NCBI GenBank assembly: GCA_013003675.1
Contig: JABDIP010000024.1
Location: 1-6,100, forward strand
Source of the DNA: Inquilinus sp.
Lineage (GTDB): Bacteria; Pseudomonadota; Alphaproteobacteria; DSM-16000; Inquilinaceae
Direction: 5' to 3'
Length of the DNA stretch: 6,100 nt
Positions 4,014 through 6,100 of this stretch are shown here, one piece after another. The notes beneath the pieces are model-generated. The model had not been told where the DNA came from, ran no database searches, and was given only the letters and a program-made list of their open reading frames with translations. A program made the translations under genes and the position numbers. Each line of letters starts with the position of its first letter. Within the stretch, counting starts at the first letter, position 1.

Positions 4014-6100
4014 ATGCGGGCGCGAAACGGCAAGGCGAAGCAGCGGGATCGCAAGCAGCGCAAGGCGCAGGCGGCGGCACCCACTTCCTTCGAGCTCCGG
4101 CGGCGGCTCGACGATGCCCTGGCCCGGCTGGAGGCCGGCGACGCGGCGGTCGCCGGGCGCAAGCTTGACGACCTCGCCCGGCTCGCCCCGCGCGACGCGG
4201 AGATACGCCACGCGCTCGGCTACGCGCTGCATTGCCAGGGGCGGCCGGCGGCGGCGGTCGGCGCGCTGGAACGCGCGGTCGCGCTCGACCCGGACGCCGC
4301 CGGCTATCGCAACAGCCTGGGCATCGTGCTGCTCGAGAGCGGCGAGACCGCGGCTGCCGTGGCGGCGCTGTCGGCGGCCGTCGAGCGCCAGCCGGACAAC
4401 CCCGCCTACCGCTTCAATCTCGGCAACGCGCTGAAGGCGGCCGAGCGGTTCGACGAGGCGGCCGCCGCCTATCGCGAGGCGCTGGCCGCCGCGCCCGGCG
4501 ATCCGGAGATCCTCAACAATATGGGCGTCGCGCTGACCCGGGCCGGCCGGCCGGCCGAGGCGATCGAGATGTTTCGCCAGGCCCTCGTCGCGCTGCCGCG
4601 CGAGGCGCAGATCCTTCACAATATCGGGCTCGCCTATCACGAACTGGCCGACCACGCCGCGGCGCTCGATTCCTTCGGGGCCTGCCTTGCCGCCGATCCC
4701 GGCTTCGACCCGGCGCTGCTCGCCATCGCCCGGGTCCACGATGCGCGGCGCAGCGAGACGGCGGCGATCGACGGCTACCGACACTATCTGGCGCGGCGGC
4801 CGGACGATGCCGATGTCGTCCTCCGCCTCGTCGAGTTGCTGCAGGCCGCCCGCCGCCACGACGAGGCGGCGCAATGGCTGGAACTGCTTCAGGCGCTTCG
4901 TCCGGACGACCCGGTGCCGGCCCGCGCCATGGGCCGGCTGCTGGCCGATCGCAACCGGATCGACGCCGCGGTCGCCGCCTATCGCGCCGTGCTCGACCGG
5001 CATCCCGAAGATTCCGAGACGATGCTCGACCTCGCCCATGTCGACGTGCTGACCGAACGTCTCGACGATGCGGCCGACTGGCTCGATCGCGCCGCCGCCA
5101 TCGACCCCGACAGCGGCCGGCTCGCCTTCCTGCGCGCCCTGGTGGCCGAGTCCAGGGGCGATCTGCCGGCGGCGGCCCGACATCAGGACGACTGCCTGGC
5201 GCGGCTGCCCGACGATGCGGTGATGCGCGAGCATCGCGGCCGGCTGCACCTGGCCCTGGGCGAGTTGGAGCCCGGCTTCCGCCTCTACGACGCCCGCTAC
5301 CGGCGCTCCGGCACGCTGGGCGGCCTGCCGGCGCCGCTGTGGCGGGGCGAGGAGCTGGCCGGCAGGAAGCTGCTGATCGCCGCCGAGCAGGGCATCGGCG
5401 ACGAGATCATCTTCGGCAGTTGCCTGCCCGACGCGATCCGCGCCGCCGGCGCCTGTGCCATCGAGTGCGACGAGCGGCTGGTGCCGCTGTACCGCCGCTC
5501 GTTCCCCGGCGCGCTGGTCCATGCTTCTACCAAGACCGCCGACAAGCGCCAGGCGATCCGCGAATACGACTGGCTGGGCGAGTTCGGCACCCCCGACTAC
5601 GCGATTCCGATGGGCAGCCTGGCCCGTCATTTCCGCCGCGCCATCGGCGATTTCCCGGCCCCCGGCGGCTATCTGGCCGCCGATCCGGAGGCGGTGGCGG
5701 GCTGGCGGCGGCGGCTCGACGCCCTCGGCCCCGGCCTCAAGGTGGGCTTGTGCTGGCGCAGCGGCCTGCGCAGCCCCGACCGCACCCGCTTCTACACCGA
5801 GATCGACGATTGGGCGCCGCTGCTGTCGATGCCGGGCATCGTGCCGGTCAACCTGCAATACGGCGACTGCGCCACCGAGCTGGAGCATGCCGAGCGGGTC
5901 CTCGGCACCCCCCTGCACGGCTTCGCCGATCTCGACCTGTTCGACGACATCGACGGCATGGCGGCGATGATGCGCGCGCTCGACGTCGTCGTCTCGGTCA
6001 GCACCGTCACCCCCTATCTGGCGGCGGCGGTCGGCCAGACCGCGCTGGTCGCCTCCCTCGGCCGCGACTGGACGCTGCTCGGCACCGACCGCTACCCGTG
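4014..6100 (+). CDS. TPR protein with C-terminal glycosyltransferase-like domain, probable flagellin glycosyltransferase (3' end outside window)
   Basis: The frame stays open from the ATG at 4014 to the window end (695 complete codons), so the gene is partial. Residues 1-22 are strongly basic. About 27-430 hold some ten 34-residue TPR units; the clearest are at 61-94, 95-128, 129-162, 163-196 and 197-230, with AxGxPxEAIEMFRQAL-type helices. The C-terminal part starts near LWRGEEL (442-448) and shows AEQGIGDEIIFGS (457-469), IECDERLVPLYRRSFPG, VGLCWRSG (577-584), NLQYGD, VSVSTVTPYLAAAVG (660-674) and WTLLGTDRYP near the end. This set is typical of bacterial TPR proteins with a GT-B fold, GT9/GT41-like domain. 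Caulobacter FlmG has the same TPR plus GT plan and glycosylates flagellins, so a role in modifying the flagellin at 320-1132 is a good inference; the sugar is unknown. Before the start only a weak GGG is seen, so translation may be coupled to fliS. A GTG at 3969 is a less likely alternative start. Function in lipopolysaccharide or other glycan synthesis remains possible. Confidence 0.88.
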   Translation, partial: MRARNGKAKQRDRKQRKAQAAAPTSFELRRRLDDALARLEAGDAAVAGRKLDDLARLAPRDAEIRHALGYALHCQGRPAAAVGALERAVALDPDAAGYRNSLGIVLLESGETAAAVAALSAAVERQPDNPAYRFNLGNALKAAERFDEAAAAYREALAAAPGDPEILNNMGVALTRAGRPAEAIEMFRQALVALPREAQILHNIGLAYHELADHAAALDSFGACLAADPGFDPALLAIARVHDARRSETAAIDGYRHYLARRPDDADVVLRLVELLQAARRHDEAAQWLELLQALRPDDPVPARAMGRLLADRNRIDAAVAAYRAVLDRHPEDSETMLDLAHVDVLTERLDDAADWLDRAAAIDPDSGRLAFLRALVAESRGDLPAAARHQDDCLARLPDDAVMREHRGRLHLALGELEPGFRLYDARYRRSGTLGGLPAPLWRGEELAGRKLLIAAEQGIGDEIIFGSCLPDAIRAAGACAIECDERLVPLYRRSFPGALVHASTKTADKRQAIREYDWLGEFGTPDYAIPMGSLARHFRRAIGDFPAPGGYLAADPEAVAGWRRRLDALGPGLKVGLCWRSGLRSPDRTRFYTEIDDWAPLLSMPGIVPVNLQYGDCATELEHAERVLGTPLHGFADLDLFDDIDGMAAMMRALDVVVSVSTVTPYLAAAVGQTALVASLGRDWTLLGTDRYP

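Noticed and set aside
1895..4162. 755-residue antisense open frame opposite fliD and fliS
   Set aside because: It is the antisense shadow of genes with strong third-position G/C bias; its Arg/Gly/Val/Asp-rich composition shows no family features, while the + strand encodes clear FliD and FliS.
3658..4434. 258-residue + strand frame spanning the fliS end and the start of the TPR gene
   Set aside because: It is an out-of-frame reading of fliS and the TPR gene with Arg-rich low-complexity sequence; both overlapped genes are well supported.
3984..5918. 644-residue antisense open frame opposite the TPR-glycosyltransferase gene
   Set aside because: It is again an antisense shadow. The + strand frame contains regular TPR units and glycosyltransferase motifs throughout.

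Overview
The window reads as one flagellar filament gene cluster, all on the + strand, from a high-GC Gram-negative bacterium, most probably an alphaproteobacterium. This rests on very GC-rich DNA with strong third-position bias (which creates many long shadow frames), a short flagellin of 270 residues without D2/D3 domains, a sigma-54 type flagellin promoter with upstream inverted repeats resembling FlbD sites, and a modular TPR-glycosyltransferase next to the flagellar genes. No 16S rRNA or other taxonomic marker is present, so this placement is an inference.

Layout. 1-319 is non-coding: a run of 21 C at the window edge, then three GGCAR-N3-YTGCC inverted repeats (70-124), a near-consensus -24/-12 sigma-54 promoter (183-197), a predicted 111-nt leader with a GC-rich hairpin (275-293), and a ribosome binding site. 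320-1132 encodes flagellin. It is followed by a perfect 10-bp hairpin (1155-1179), a second inverted repeat (1197-1219) overlapping a weak sigma-54-like match, and an unusually perfect Shine-Dalgarno. 1256-1717 encodes a FlaG-like protein with an Ala/Pro-rich N-terminal half. 1796-3523 encodes FliD (filament cap), 3560-4000 encodes FliS (flagellin chaperone). 4014 to the window end encodes a large TPR protein with a C-terminal glycosyltransferase-like domain. This last gene has no stop inside the window.

How they work together. FliS keeps flagellin unfolded and delivers it to the export gate; FliD caps the growing filament and folds arriving subunits; FlaG-like proteins influence filament length or assembly. 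The TPR-glycosyltransferase has the architecture of the Caulobacter FlmG type of flagellin glycosyltransferase (TPR part binds flagellin, C-terminal part transfers the sugar). Its position 13 nt after fliS suggests that it modifies the flagellin of this same cluster. The flagellin gene probably has its own strong promoter and a hairpin at its mRNA 3' end, so it can be made in large excess over the downstream genes.

I found no mobile element, CRISPR array, tRNA or rRNA. The most interesting points are the complete sigma-54 control region with three tandem palindromes, the FlmG-like gene with its long TPR array, and a flagellin that appears to retain the TLR5-contact residues.
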